Of a DNA stretch of 64,000 nt, positions 19,610 through 28,195 are shown piece after piece. The stretch covers positions 1 to 64,000 of the forward strand of contig DAOOGN010000007.1 in NCBI GenBank assembly GCA_035415725.1. Direction: 5' to 3'. The position numbers and the translations under genes were made by a program. The DNA comes from DSWT01 sp035415725. Its GTDB lineage: Bacteria; Chloroflexota; Anaerolineae; B4-G1; SLSP01. How positions within the stretch are numbered: position 1 is the stretch's first letter; the number at the start of each line of letters is the position of its first letter. The notes under the pieces were generated by a model. That model searched no databases. It was not told where the DNA came from and saw nothing but the letters and a program-made list of their open reading frames with translations.

Positions 19610-19707
19610 GCCCCCTATCCCCCGTCCCCTTTCCCCCCGCTGAGCAGGGGGAAAGGGGAGTGGAAAGACGGCGGTGTGGCGGGCGGCTTCGCCTTGGAGC
19701 AGGGGGC
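19610..19707 (+). repeat. Degenerate family-A fragment upstream of the serine hydrolase
   Basis: TGTTCAGCCCCC, a G/C-rich hairpin (CCCCTTTCCCCCCGC with GCAGGGGGAAAGGGG) and GGTGTGGCGGGCGGCTTCGC match the left and middle parts of family A. The element supplies the G-rich sequence that serves as ribosome site for the next gene. Confidence 0.6.
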
Positions 19708-20841
19708 ATGGATTTCAGCAACGCTGATACGATTTTGCAGAACGCCGTCGGCGTCATCACGCCGGCGGCGCAACTTGTCGTCCGGCATCACGGTACGGTA
19801 GTCTTCTCCGAAGCGTTCGGTTGGCTTGATCCGGAGACACGTCAGTGCGCTACCCGGCGCGACACGCTGTTCGACATGGCCTCGGTGAGTAAGCTGTTCA
19901 CCGTCACGGCCTTTATGACGCTCGTCGAAGAAGGCCGCATCGCGCTCGATACGCCGGTTAGCACCGTCTTGCCGGAATTCAGTGGATTGCGTCCTATCCA
20001 GCCTTACGAGGATCCGCTCAATCCCGGCGGGATGGTCGCTATGGCCGCCGGCGACGGTTTTGTGGATGCCGGTCGTGTCACGTTTCACAATTTACTTACC
20101 CACACTTCCGGCCTGCCGGCATGGCGTCCGCTCTACCGCCAGCCCACCGCCGCTGCCGCCCGTCAGATGGCGCTAGACACCTTCTTTTCGTATCCCACCG
20201 GCACACAGGTCGTCTACAGCGACATCGGCTTGATCCTGTTGGGGATGGCGATAGAGCGTCTGACCGGACAATCCCTCGACGCCGCCGTGCACGACCGTGT
20301 CACTGCGCCGCTGGAAGTGCAAAATACTCGCTACCTCTCCGTCTCTTCCGTGCAATCCGTTGAGAACATCGCACCGACGGAATTCTGTGTCTGGCGCAAC
20401 CGGCGCATCGTCGGCGCCGTTCACGACGAGAACGCCTACCGTTTCGACGGCGTCGCCGGGCACGCAGGGATTTTCTCCACGGCGGAGGACGTGGCCGCGT
20501 TTGGGCAGATGTTTTTGGATCGTCCGACCGGGCAAAGGCGCGGATTCCCGTTGCTGTTATCTTCTACGGTGGATACGATGACGTGCTGCTACACCGACGG
20601 CATCGGCACACGCCGCGGCCTGGGTTTCGCGCTGTGGCTGCCCGATTCAGAAGCCAGCGGCAACCCGTTCAGCCAAAGCGCGTTCGGGCACACCGGCTTC
20701 ACCGGCACGTCTCTGTGGATGGACCCGGAGCGCGAGTTGGTGGTGGCGCTGCTCACCAATGAGGTCTACAACGGGCGCGTGAACAGGAGTATTGCCGCCC
20801 TGCGGGTTGCAGTGCATCGGTCGATTGTGGAAGGTGCATGA
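19708..20841 (+). CDS. Beta-lactamase-fold serine hydrolase (S12; AmiE/YbbE-like)
   Basis: 377 residues from ATG 19708, preferred over a longer in-frame start lying in repeat DNA. The catalytic SxxK is Ser59-Val-Ser-Lys62, Tyr170 lies in VVYSDIG, and a C-terminal GHTGFTGTS holds the third conserved motif (HxG). Family members include esterases, D-amino acid peptidases and B. subtilis AmiE (YbbE), a MurNAc-L-Ala amidase that works with NagZ and NamZ. The presence of GH20 and NamZ in the same island favours that role. There is no signal peptide, so the step would be intracellular. Confidence 0.8.
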   Translation: MDFSNADTILQNAVGVITPAAQLVVRHHGTVVFSEAFGWLDPETRQCATRRDTLFDMASVSKLFTVTAFMTLVEEGRIALDTPVSTVLPEFSGLRPIQPYEDPLNPGGMVAMAAGDGFVDAGRVTFHNLLTHTSGLPAWRPLYRQPTAAAARQMALDTFFSYPTGTQVVYSDIGLILLGMAIERLTGQSLDAAVHDRVTAPLEVQNTRYLSVSSVQSVENIAPTEFCVWRNRRIVGAVHDENAYRFDGVAGHAGIFSTAEDVAAFGQMFLDRPTGQRRGFPLLLSSTVDTMTCCYTDGIGTRRGLGFALWLPDSEASGNPFSQSAFGHTGFTGTSLWMDPERELVVALLTNEVYNGRVNRSIAALRVAVHRSIVEGA

Positions 20842-20844
20842 GGC

Positions 20845-22341
20845 TCACCAGCGTCGCAGCATTTCCACGAGCAAGCGTACCCCAAAACCGGTCGCCCCTT
20901 TGGGGGTGTAAGGCAAATCTTTCTCGCTCAGGTCTAGCCCGGCGATGTCGATATGGACCCAGGGGACGCCATCCGGCACAAACTTGCTGAGGAAATAACC
21001 GCCGATGATGCTACTGGCAGCGCGCCCGCCGACATTTGCTACATCGGCCACCGTGCTCTTGAGTTGCTCGCCGTATTCCTCGAACAGCGGCAACGGCCAG
21101 ACACGCTCGAACGTGGCCTCGCCGGCAGTATGCAGGCGCGCGATGAGCGCCTCGTCGCCCATCACCGCCGCCGCGTGGTCGCCCAGGGCGACGACTCGTC
21201 CACCGGTCAGCGTCGCTATGTCGAAAATGGCTTGCGGCGCGAAGGTCTGCGCGTAAGTGAGCGCGTCCGCCAAAATCAGACGGCCTTCGGCATCGGTGCT
21301 GAGGATTTCGATGGTCAAGCCTTTGAGCGAGTGCACCACGTCGCCCGGCTTGGTGGCGTGCGCGTCGGGCATGTTTTCGGTCAGCGGCATGAGGCCGACG
21401 ACGTGCAAGGGCAAGTCGAGTAGAGCTGCTGCCCGCAGTGCGCCTAACACCGCCGCCGCGCCGCCCATATCTCCTTTCATACGGTGCATATTCTCACTTG
21501 GTTTAAGCGAGATGCCGCCCGTGTCAAAGGTGATTCCCTTACCCACCAGCACCAGCGCCGGAAGATCGGCACGCCCGGCATTGTGTTCCAGGATGACCAT
21601 GCGCGCGGGTTCGTCTCCACCCCGGTTGACGCTAAGCAGCGCGTGCATCCCCAAAGCCGTTAACGTCTCTTTGTCCAAAACCTGGCAGCGTAGCCCGGCC
21701 TCGGCAGCGATGTGTTGTGCGACTTCCGCGATGGCCGTCGGCGTGGCAATGTTCGCCGGACGGTTCACCAGGTCGCGGGTCAGCAGTGTGGATTCGGCCA
21801 CAATCTGTCCCTGGCGGGCGCCGGCTTCGAGTGCTCTCTGGCGCGTCGCATCCCATTCCACGAGCGTCAGCGTGGTTAAATCAGGGCGCGCCTCGTCCAG
21901 ATGCGTCTTGAGTTCATGGAAGCGATACAGGCCTAGCACGGTCCCTTCGACGACGGCAGCCGCGGCCTGCTCCGGCGGCATCTTGCCCACTCCCGCGCCG
22001 TGGACGATGGTGTGGAGCTGCGTCACGCCCAGGTCGCGGGCTTTCTTCGCCGCGCTCGCGGCGGCCTGGCGGATCACGTCCGGTGTGAACTTTTCGCGCT
22101 TGCCCAGTCCTACAAGGATCACCCGGCGCGCGGGAATCGCCCCGTGGGGATAGAGTACCGCTACCTCGTTGAGTTTGCCCCGAAAATCGCCACCGGCAAT
22201 GAGCGCCTGAATTTGACCGCCGAGGGCGCTATCCACGGCGCCGGTAGCGCCGCCGGGAACCGTCACCCCCTCAAACAGGTTCACCACGACGGCCTGCGCC
22301 GCCTGGGTTTGAATAGCGCCTATCACAATCTCAGTCTGCAT
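20845..22341 (-). CDS. pepA: Leucyl aminopeptidase (M17)
   Basis: 498 residues, full length. The N-terminal macro-like domain is followed by the M17 catalytic domain with LVGKGITFDTGGISLKPS (metal-binding Lys and Asp), MKGDMGGAAAV, and LSTDAEGRLILADAL, the family signature (usually NTDAEGR). It removes N-terminal residues from peptides in the cytosol using two metal ions. AGGAGG lies just upstream of the ATG. It is convergent with the serine hydrolase (stops four bases apart) and is the second gene after the ferritin-like protein, 12 bases away. It could finish peptides released from muropeptides but is also ordinary housekeeping. Confidence 0.93.
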   Translation of the reverse strand: MQTEIVIGAIQTQAAQAVVVNLFEGVTVPGGATGAVDSALGGQIQALIAGGDFRGKLNEVAVLYPHGAIPARRVILVGLGKREKFTPDVIRQAAASAAKKARDLGVTQLHTIVHGAGVGKMPPEQAAAAVVEGTVLGLYRFHELKTHLDEARPDLTTLTLVEWDATRQRALEAGARQGQIVAESTLLTRDLVNRPANIATPTAIAEVAQHIAAEAGLRCQVLDKETLTALGMHALLSVNRGGDEPARMVILEHNAGRADLPALVLVGKGITFDTGGISLKPSENMHRMKGDMGGAAAVLGALRAAALLDLPLHVVGLMPLTENMPDAHATKPGDVVHSLKGLTIEILSTDAEGRLILADALTYAQTFAPQAIFDIATLTGGRVVALGDHAAAVMGDEALIARLHTAGEATFERVWPLPLFEEYGEQLKSTVADVANVGGRAASSIIGGYFLSKFVPDGVPWVHIDIAGLDLSEKDLPYTPKGATGFGVRLLVEMLRRW

Positions 22342-22353
22342 CGATATTTCCTC

Positions 22354-22854
22354 CTAACCCTGCGCCGCGACAGCACGCCGCGCATAGGGATCTTTGAAAC
22401 GATTGGGGAACGCGGTGATGAGCCGGTTCACATGCTCTGTCAGTTGCGTGCGTAGAAAAGACGCCACTTCCCGATCGTAAGGGAAGTTGGTGATGAGGAA
22501 CTCAAAAACCATATTCGTTTCGGAATTTTCCAGGTCGTTGGCCGTCTCATAGGCAGCGTCGAGATTGTCGATCCCGGCCAGGGTCTGTGCGGCGGATACA
22601 TTACGTGTCTGTACGGCGAGGGCAAGCGCATCGTGATTGGCCGGTCCGGCAAGCTGCTCGGGACGTAGATTGCACCGCAAACGCTCCAGCCACAAAGCGT
22701 GTGAGACTTCGTCAAGTACATAGCGTTGCCAAAAATCGGCAATGTCACTCTCATGGGAGAATTTCTCGACCAGGCCCCGATAAAATTCAGCCGCCGTTTC
22801 CTCGGCCGCAATTGCCAATGCAAAAAGATCATCTACTGTGGCTTCTGGTATCAT
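22354..22854 (-). CDS. Ferritin-like (rubrerythrin-type) diiron protein
   Basis: 166 residues, all helical. EETAAEFYRG near residue 20 and DEVSHALWLERL near residue 48 give the Glu and ExxH ligands of the first half of a ferritin-like four-helix bundle. Glu residues in LENSETNMVFEFL near 110 can supply the second half. There is no C-terminal rubredoxin domain. It may handle iron or peroxide. It is co-transcribed with pepA. GAGGAAA precedes the ATG. Confidence 0.7.
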   Translation of the reverse strand: MIPEATVDDLFALAIAAEETAAEFYRGLVEKFSHESDIADFWQRYVLDEVSHALWLERLRCNLRPEQLAGPANHDALALAVQTRNVSAAQTLAGIDNLDAAYETANDLENSETNMVFEFLITNFPYDREVASFLRTQLTEHVNRLITAFPNRFKDPYARRAVAAQG

Positions 22855-22952
22855 TTGACTGTTTCCTCGGAAAATAGTTAGAAGTTGCCGGTTACAAGCT
22901 GAGCAATATGACTGCCATCACCTCCAACATTATAGCAGACTTTTGCCAATAC

Positions 22953-23200
22953 GTAACTATTCAGCCACCCTTGCCGGGTAGCAAACGGGGCTTGGGGAAT
23001 GATTCATCATGGATGGATATGTCAGCTATAGGTGATGACCCTTTTATCCCCCAAGCCCCTTCTCCCCCGCAGGCAGGGGAGAAGGGGCTTAAGAAATACA
23101 TCTATCGCGTCATCCAAGAGTGCCTGGCATACCAAAATCCGCGTCAAACCTGGTATAGGGAATAAGTTGCTTCGCCAGGGTTACTAGCCTGAATGGATAC
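22953..23200 (+). mobile_element. Family-A inverted-repeat element with 8-bp target duplication
   Basis: GTAACTATTCAG (22953-22964) at the left and CTGAATGGATAC (23189-23200) at the right are imperfect terminal inverted repeats. The element is flanked on both sides by GCCAATAC (22945-22952 and 23201-23208), the expected target-site duplication. At 248 bp it has the CCCCTTCTCCCCCGC hairpin but lacks the 18-bp stem of the 44027 copy. No transposase is encoded, so it is a MITE-like, non-autonomous element. Confidence 0.85.
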
Positions 23201-23286
23201 GCCAATACCCCCAGAAGTCCAAACGTCCAAGGGGGCTTGCTCCTTGACTCGCCTAACTTAAAGAACGTGATATGATAATTATAGTA

Positions 23287-23702
23287 CAGGACTGACGCAA
23301 GCCTGGCTCGAATCAAGCGAGTGATGCCTTCAGGTGTCTCAGGAGCTAAGAGCGGCTGAAGCCGCCACTACCAACGGAAATTGGCATCAGTCCTATAGTG
23401 ATGCCTTCAGGTGTCTTAGGAGCTAAGAGCGGCTGAAGCCGCCACTACCAACGGAAATTGGCATCAGTCCTANNNNNNNNNNNNNNNNNNNNNNNNNNNN
23501 NNNNNNNNNNNNNNNNNNNNNNNNNNNNNNNNNNNNNNNNNNNNNNNNNNNNNNNNNNNNNNNNNNNNNNNNGCTAAGAGCGGCTGAAGCCGCCACTACC
23601 AGCGGAAATTGGCATCAGTCCTATAGTGATGCCTTCAGGTGTCTCAGGAGCTAAGAGCGGCTGAAGCCGCCACTACCAGCGGAAATTGGCATCAGTCCTA
23701 TA
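23287..23702 (+). repeat. Tandem array of family-B units, 77-bp period
   Basis: A unit starting AGTGATGCCTTCAGGTGTCT and ending GGCATCAGTCCTAT recurs at 23320, 23397 and 23625, with a partial one after the gap. Each unit contains the GCGGCTGAAGCCGC palindrome. The first copy begins with the left terminus AGGACTGACGC and the GGCTCGAATCAAG segment that the later units lack, so the array looks like a family-B element whose right part was tandemly amplified. Unit number is unknown because of the gap. Confidence 0.85.
23473..23572. other. 100-N assembly gap
   Basis: Exactly 100 Ns, the usual placeholder for a gap of unknown size. It falls inside the 77-bp tandem array, and the unit phase on its two sides does not match a multiple of 77, so the true distance is unknown. 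Confidence 0.98.
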
Positions 23703-23764
23703 GTCAAGGATGTTTATCGTTTCTCATTCGCTCAGGGTATAGCAATGGATAGTGTGGAGAGAGA

Positions 23765-24823
23765 ATGAACACTGAAGAGCAAGCGCAAATCTATCAGGTC
23801 TTATACGCACGTCGTTATGAAATCGCCCAGGCCTGGCTGACATGGATAACGCAACTTAACCCAATCACAGCCGAGATGACCGACCTGTCATCTATTCTCC
23901 TGAAGGCAACCGAACAACTGATTCAATGGTTGGTTGCCGAACCTTTTACTGCCGAAGCAGCGCAAAAAGTTGGTCAGACTTTTGAAGGGATAGATAACCT
24001 GCAACCTGAGGCATTGCTCCAGGTGAACGATATGTTGGCGCGGGAACTGGTCAGCGGGTTGACGGCGGAGCAAATCGTTATGCTCCATCCTCGCGTCGTC
24101 AGTCTGATCGGAGCGTTGGACAGCGGTTTCTTCATCGGGAAAGCCGAACGTGCCAAGACCTTCGATATGAATGCGATGTCGATGATGAGTCATGATCTCA
24201 AAACGCCGATCAATGCCATCACCGGCTTCTCGCGTGTCATCCTCAAAGGCATCGACGGCCCGATCACGGAGTTTCAGCAGCAAGATTTGACATCCATCTA
24301 CGACGCCGGGCAGAAATTGCTCGCTATGATCGATGAAGTCTTCCGCACGGCCAAGAACGATGCCGCTAAGACCAACATCTACCCACCGACTTTCGATATG
24401 GCCGATTTGCTGGGGGATGTTTTACGGGTCAGTCAACCCATTCTCGCCCGGCGCGAGAATGAGCTGGAGATACATTGTAGAGGTGAATTGGGCGATATGA
24501 GCGCCCATGTTTCCATGGTACGCTGGGTGCTGCTAGGATTGCTCTATTATGCCTCTCGATTCGGCGGTCGAGGCACCATTTCTCTTGCCGTGAGCCGTGA
24601 AAAAGTCCAGGAGATGGACTGGTTCTTTTTCGACATCACGGTGAAAAAGACGGATCAGGAAGCGGCGAATGCCACTATTTGGCCGGGAAGCAAGGAACAA
24701 GAAAGCTCAGACATTGCCTTCATCACCAGTAAACGCTTTTGCGAGGAGCTGGGCGGTAATCTCATGACGGAGCGCGGCGACGACGGCCTTACCAGGTTCA
24801 GCGTGCGCCTGCCGGCATGTTAG
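23765..24823 (+). CDS. HisKA-domain protein with degenerate ATPase domain
   Basis: 352 residues. About 130 N-terminal helical residues are followed by a histidine-kinase dimerisation domain with the H-box MMSHDLKTPINAITGF (His143). The C-terminal part keeps the length and the final GGNLMTERGDDGLTRFSVRLP strand of a HATPase_c domain. The N-box is replaced by VRWVLLGLLYYASRF, and no DxG(x)G G1 box is visible. It is probably unable to bind ATP normally and may act as a phosphotransfer or scaffold protein. GAGAGAG precedes the ATG. It is isolated, with no adjacent response regulator. Confidence 0.7.
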   Translation: MNTEEQAQIYQVLYARRYEIAQAWLTWITQLNPITAEMTDLSSILLKATEQLIQWLVAEPFTAEAAQKVGQTFEGIDNLQPEALLQVNDMLARELVSGLTAEQIVMLHPRVVSLIGALDSGFFIGKAERAKTFDMNAMSMMSHDLKTPINAITGFSRVILKGIDGPITEFQQQDLTSIYDAGQKLLAMIDEVFRTAKNDAAKTNIYPPTFDMADLLGDVLRVSQPILARRENELEIHCRGELGDMSAHVSMVRWVLLGLLYYASRFGGRGTISLAVSREKVQEMDWFFFDITVKKTDQEAANATIWPGSKEQESSDIAFITSKRFCEELGGNLMTERGDDGLTRFSVRLPAC

Positions 24824-25018
24824 TCGCCCGGCGGGGTGAAAATGTAGGGTGAGTGATGAGACCTGTCAGGTCTTAAGCTGACGACCGGACTATTTAACTG
24901 GCGTTCACCAGCGGTGGAATGAAAACTTTTCACCACAAAGTACACACAGGATGCAAAGAAGGTTGTTTTCCTCTGTGAACCCTGGGTGCTCTGTGGCTAT
25001 TTTTCAAGGGAGAAGACT
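24824..25018 (+). other. Spacer with common intergenic phrases
   Basis: It contains the palindrome GACCTGTCAGGTC near 24865, also found near 48350, 48425 and 48505, and CACCACAAAGTACACACAGG/CTCTGTGAACCCTGGGTGCTC phrases, which resemble phrase-like spacers of many bacteria. No gene is seen. Confidence 0.5.
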
Positions 25019-25375
25019 ATGCAAACAAATATCAAAGTTTTGGCCTGGCTACATGTGATCCTGGGGATCATGGGGCTGCTGATCGGTTGCACTGTCGTGA
25101 CTATGCTGTGGGGTGTGGGAATCATCTTCGGCGACCACGAGGCATTGAGCATCCTGACCATTGTGGGCCTGTTTGTCGCCGGCGTCACGGTCTTGTTGTC
25201 TGCCCCTACTATCGTCGCCGGCATTGGGCTGCTTCGCTACCGCTCCTGGGCGCGGGTGCTGGCCTTGATCCTGGCCTTTCTCGACCTGCCCGCCTTTCCG
25301 TTCGGCACCGTGTTCGGCATTTATACCTTTGTCTCCCTGCTGCACTCCGACGCCGCGGCGCTGTTTACGAAATAA
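25019..25375 (+). CDS. Small four-helix membrane protein, unknown
   Basis: 118 residues from ATG 25019, with GGGAGAAG just upstream. Four hydrophobic helices (about 5-30, 40-65, 68-80 and 83-108) make up almost the whole chain. No motif was recognised. It is similar in design to small uncharacterised DUF-type membrane proteins. It stands alone between accessory genes. Confidence 0.6.
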   Translation: MQTNIKVLAWLHVILGIMGLLIGCTVVTMLWGVGIIFGDHEALSILTIVGLFVAGVTVLLSAPTIVAGIGLLRYRSWARVLALILAFLDLPAFPFGTVFGIYTFVSLLHSDAAALFTK

Positions 25376-25499
25376 CGTCCGCCGTATCCAAGCCTGGGGG
25401 CGGGCTGTCAGTCCATGCCATGGCATTGACAAGGGTGTAACATAACTCAATTCCTGGTTTTCATACTCTTGATGTCTTATCCTATGGAGTGCTAAGCTA

Positions 25500-25852
25500 T
25501 TGCCCATTGTTGGAGCTATCCCGTTTATCCTACGTCACGTGAAGTCGGAGGATATGACCGGATTTCGTCTGCTTGCTCTGACCATTCTTTATGTTCCCCT
25601 GGCTATGGCGGCTCTCCAAGGAGTTATGCACTGGCGAGGCTATGGGCTACCAGAGCTGGCGTCGACGCCCCCTCTGCCCGGCATTTTCCTCGGGCTGGCA
25701 GGGGGATCGTTTCTGCGGCGCTCAATCTGTTCACAGATCTGAGGATCAAGGCCCTTACGCGAGAAGACTTCTCTTCGACGCTCAAACAGATAGGTCACTT
25801 CACGGCAGGATTGATTTCAATGATTGTTGTCAGTTGGCTGGCCGGTGGATAG
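25500..25852 (+). pseudogene. Frameshifted membrane protein fragment (possibly CPBP-like)
   Basis: A TTG start at 25500 with GGAG upstream reads IPFILRHVKSEDMTGFRL and a membrane segment as far as GIFLGLAGG. Near the GGGGG run around 25688-25692 the hydrophobic reading jumps to another frame, continuing as IVSAALNLFTDL and then LISMIVVSWLAGG up to TAG at 25850-25852. Joined, it would be about 117 residues with three helices, reminiscent of the N-terminal part of CPBP intramembrane proteases, whose catalytic part is absent. A sequencing error in the G run could explain the shift. Confidence 0.5.
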
Positions 25853-26301
25853 CATCCTACGCCGCAGCGTTGGCTGCCCTGGTAAGCCATAAGACAACGC
25901 GCGTGCGGTGGGAAGTCGCCCATGCCCTGGCTTTGGTGGCCACTCTGGCTCCGGCCCAAATTGAATCTTTGCTTCCACAGTTGGCCGAGACGCTACGCAC
26001 CGATGCCAGTGTCATTGTTCGCGATTATACTACTGATGCTATCGCAAACTATGCAGCGACAGGGAAGGCAGCGGCAGAGAAAGCCTATCCTTCGTTGAAG
26101 GAAGCGCTCCTAGTTTGGAACGGCAAACAAGCTGGACATGCGTTGAAAGGACTGGCTAATGTAGCCAGGAAAGTGCCTGCTGTACACGACGAACTACGCT
26201 CCATAGCCGAAGAATATGCCTCTAGTGGCCGAGCGGTTGTGCGCAAGGCGGCAAAAGAGCTGCTCAAAACCATTGAAGTGTCGGCAGAAAGGGTGAGCTA
26301 A
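25852..26301 (+). pseudogene. HEAT-repeat protein fragment without its own start
   Basis: From about 25852 the frame reads helical pairs typical of HEAT repeats: RVRWEVAHALALVATL, VIVRDYTTDAIANYA, and HALKGLANVARKVP. It ends at 26301. The upstream part of the same frame is low-quality sequence that overlaps the frameshifted membrane gene, and no start codon with ribosome site lies at the domain edge. It is either the remnant of a gene fused by deletion or a gene whose start is hidden by the frameshift. Confidence 0.5.
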
Positions 26302-26317
26302 TAAGTTTGTAAGGGGT

Positions 26318-26445
26318 GTGAGGGGTGGCTTCACCGCCCCCACACCCTCACTTTTTCGCCCTTCCCACTCCCTTGGCGGGGGAGAGGGTGGGTGGGCGAA
26401 TTGCCCATTCGCCCCCCCATGCACCCCGAAGCGGGCAAGTTGCAC
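26318..26445 (+). repeat. Degenerate family-A related spacer
   Basis: GGGGTGTGAGGGGTGGC with GCCCCCACACCC forms a stem like that of family A, followed by CTCCCTTGGCGGGGGAGAGGG. The phrase GGGCGAATTGCCCATTCGCC at 26395-26414 recurs, slightly changed, at 63584-63604. Confidence 0.5.
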
Positions 26446-26446
26446 T

Positions 26447-27541
26447 TCACTTCTGAAACAAGAGTATATACTCATGCTTGAAGATATAAAATCCGCCGAC
26501 CAGGGCGCGGTAACGCCATAGTTCCTTCTGCTCGCGTTTGCCCCGTGTCGCATCGAAATTCTTGACGATGATGCTCTTGAGCTTATACCCCTGTGCCATC
26601 ACGGCCTGCATCAGGTAGAAACCGAGCGGAATCCACTCGCCCTTCACGTACTTGTCGCCGATGACGATGGTTAAGTAGCGCTCTCGCTCCAGGAAAGGCG
26701 TCACGCGCCCCACAATTTCCGCGAACTGCGCCACGAAGACATCCACCGAAGCTGCGTTGGAGAGGTCGCGGTCGTCCTCGCTGAAGCGGATGATGTCATG
26801 GTAGGGGGGGTGCATCAATACCAACTGCACCTGCGCGATGCCACGTTCCGCCAACATCGCTGCATAATCCACCTTGCGGCTGTCCCCCTGGACCACGTCC
26901 GCAACGACGCCGTGGGGGTTAGGCGCTGCGGCCACAATCTCGCGGGTGCGCGCCGCGATGTCGGGGTTCAATTCCACGCCGATGCCGTTGCGGCCCAAGC
27001 GCAGACATTCCAGCAGGGTTGTGCCGCTGCCGACGAAGGTGTCCAGCACCCAATCCCCTCGTTTGGTGTAACGCAGGAGCATCTGGTGCGGAATCTGCGG
27101 GATGAAGTTGCCCCAATACCAGGCTTTGTGCGCGCCGGAGTTGTCGCGCCGCTCCATCACCCACAGGCTGTCGGTGATGATCTCGTCGTACTCCTTCCAG
27201 CGATTGAGGTTGATGTCGTTGATGGCGCCGGTGCGGACTTCGACGGCGGCTTTGCGCAAGCGCGCGATGTAGTAACGGGTGCGCTGGAGCGTGTGCGTGG
27301 CGAGGATTTGATCCAGGTCAGCCAGCAATACGTCGCGGGGGAAAGTGACACTCTGGTCTGCGGATGGCACTGCATCCTCGATTCCACCCGGCTTCCAGGC
27401 CGCCACCCGGCCGCGCAGGGCGGTGATGTGCGAGCGCACCGCCTCCAGGTCGTCGTCGGTCAGGCAGGCGTCCAGTAACTCGAGTAGGGCGTCGCGTTCC
27501 AGGGTGATAGGGGTCTCATCGTCAAAGTCGTTGCCTGTCAT
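26447..27541 (-). CDS. DNA methyltransferase (N4-cytosine/N6-adenine type)
   Basis: 364 residues. The AdoMet-binding motif I is VLDTFVGSGTTLLE (about 165-178) followed by GIGVELNPD, and the catalytic motif IV is MHPPYHDII (about 243-251), a variant of D/N/S-PP-Y/F. Motif I precedes IV. The C-terminal half continues with IVIGDKYVKGEW, typical of N6_N4_Mtase proteins with the HPPY signature. About 110 N-terminal helical residues could hold part of target recognition. It begins four bases after the preceding gene's stop, and the two very likely form a restriction-modification pair. Confidence 0.82.
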   Translation of the reverse strand: MTGNDFDDETPITLERDALLELLDACLTDDDLEAVRSHITALRGRVAAWKPGGIEDAVPSADQSVTFPRDVLLADLDQILATHTLQRTRYYIARLRKAAVEVRTGAINDINLNRWKEYDEIITDSLWVMERRDNSGAHKAWYWGNFIPQIPHQMLLRYTKRGDWVLDTFVGSGTTLLECLRLGRNGIGVELNPDIAARTREIVAAAPNPHGVVADVVQGDSRKVDYAAMLAERGIAQVQLVLMHPPYHDIIRFSEDDRDLSNAASVDVFVAQFAEIVGRVTPFLERERYLTIVIGDKYVKGEWIPLGFYLMQAVMAQGYKLKSIIVKNFDATRGKREQKELWRYRALVGGFYIFKHEYILLFQK

Positions 27542-27545
27542 TCCG

Positions 27546-28190
27546 TCAGCATTGTATGGCCCAGATGATGTCGGACAGCGTCTCCTGCTCCGGCGTGAAA
27601 GTAAACCGCTGCAAACGCGCGGCGTCGAACGTCGCCACGTAGTCGCGGACGATGCCGCTCAGCCACATCAACTCTGCTTTGAGCTTCCAATGTGCGCCGC
27701 CGGCTGCGTACAACACGATAAACAACCGGTTAGCATAATGCTGACGCTGTTCCTGGCTCTGCGCACGGTACAACCATTCGATAAGCGCCGTCGGATGGTT
27801 GACCGCGTAGGTGAGATCGTGGCCGAAACCGCGCGGAAACACCGAGGTCTTGTGATCGAAGCGCACACCGTTCAGTGTGAAATCCACCAGGCGATCCCGT
27901 TGATTCTCTGCCGGCGTCACGCCGTCCAATGCCGCGAAAATGTCCTCCACCGCCCGCGCCGACCAGAAGTTGTACCAACGATTCAGCGCGTAATCGAAGA
28001 ATGCCTCGCGCTCCGGTGCCGCGCCAAAGCGACGCTCCAACTCCGCCAACAGCGGCTCAAAGAGCGGTATATCATAGACGAAGCGCGTCTGCGCGTCGAA
28101 GAGATCGTTCTGCACCCGTCCCCAGCGATAGGGATAGGCCCAGCGCTTTTTCAGTTCGCGCTCGCGCGCTTGAAGAGTTGAGGCATTCAT
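27546..28190 (-). CDS. Probable type II restriction endonuclease
   Basis: 214 residues, unrecognised as a named family. The segment VDFTLNGVRFDHKTS (Asp103, Asp112-His-Lys114) fits the D(x)n(D/E)xK pattern of PD-(D/E)XK nucleases, with strands before and a Phe-Pro-Arg-Gly-Phe turn after. The pattern is followed by helices and a mixed C-terminus. It lies four bases upstream of the methyltransferase gene on the same strand. No other gene is in the transcript, which supports the nuclease reading. Function rests on context and one motif. Confidence 0.55.
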   Translation of the reverse strand: MNASTLQARERELKKRWAYPYRWGRVQNDLFDAQTRFVYDIPLFEPLLAELERRFGAAPEREAFFDYALNRWYNFWSARAVEDIFAALDGVTPAENQRDRLVDFTLNGVRFDHKTSVFPRGFGHDLTYAVNHPTALIEWLYRAQSQEQRQHYANRLFIVLYAAGGAHWKLKAELMWLSGIVRDYVATFDAARLQRFTFTPEQETLSDIIWAIQC

Positions 28191-28195
28191 GCAGT

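Noticed and set aside
23287..23702. Regular repeats that could be taken for a CRISPR array
   Set aside because: The 77-bp units are joined head to tail with no unique spacers, they match a dispersed inverted-repeat element, and no cas genes are near.
26447..28190. Phage or integrative element around the methyltransferase
   Set aside because: No integrase, attachment repeats, structural phage genes or tRNA gene are nearby; only MITE copies flank it.
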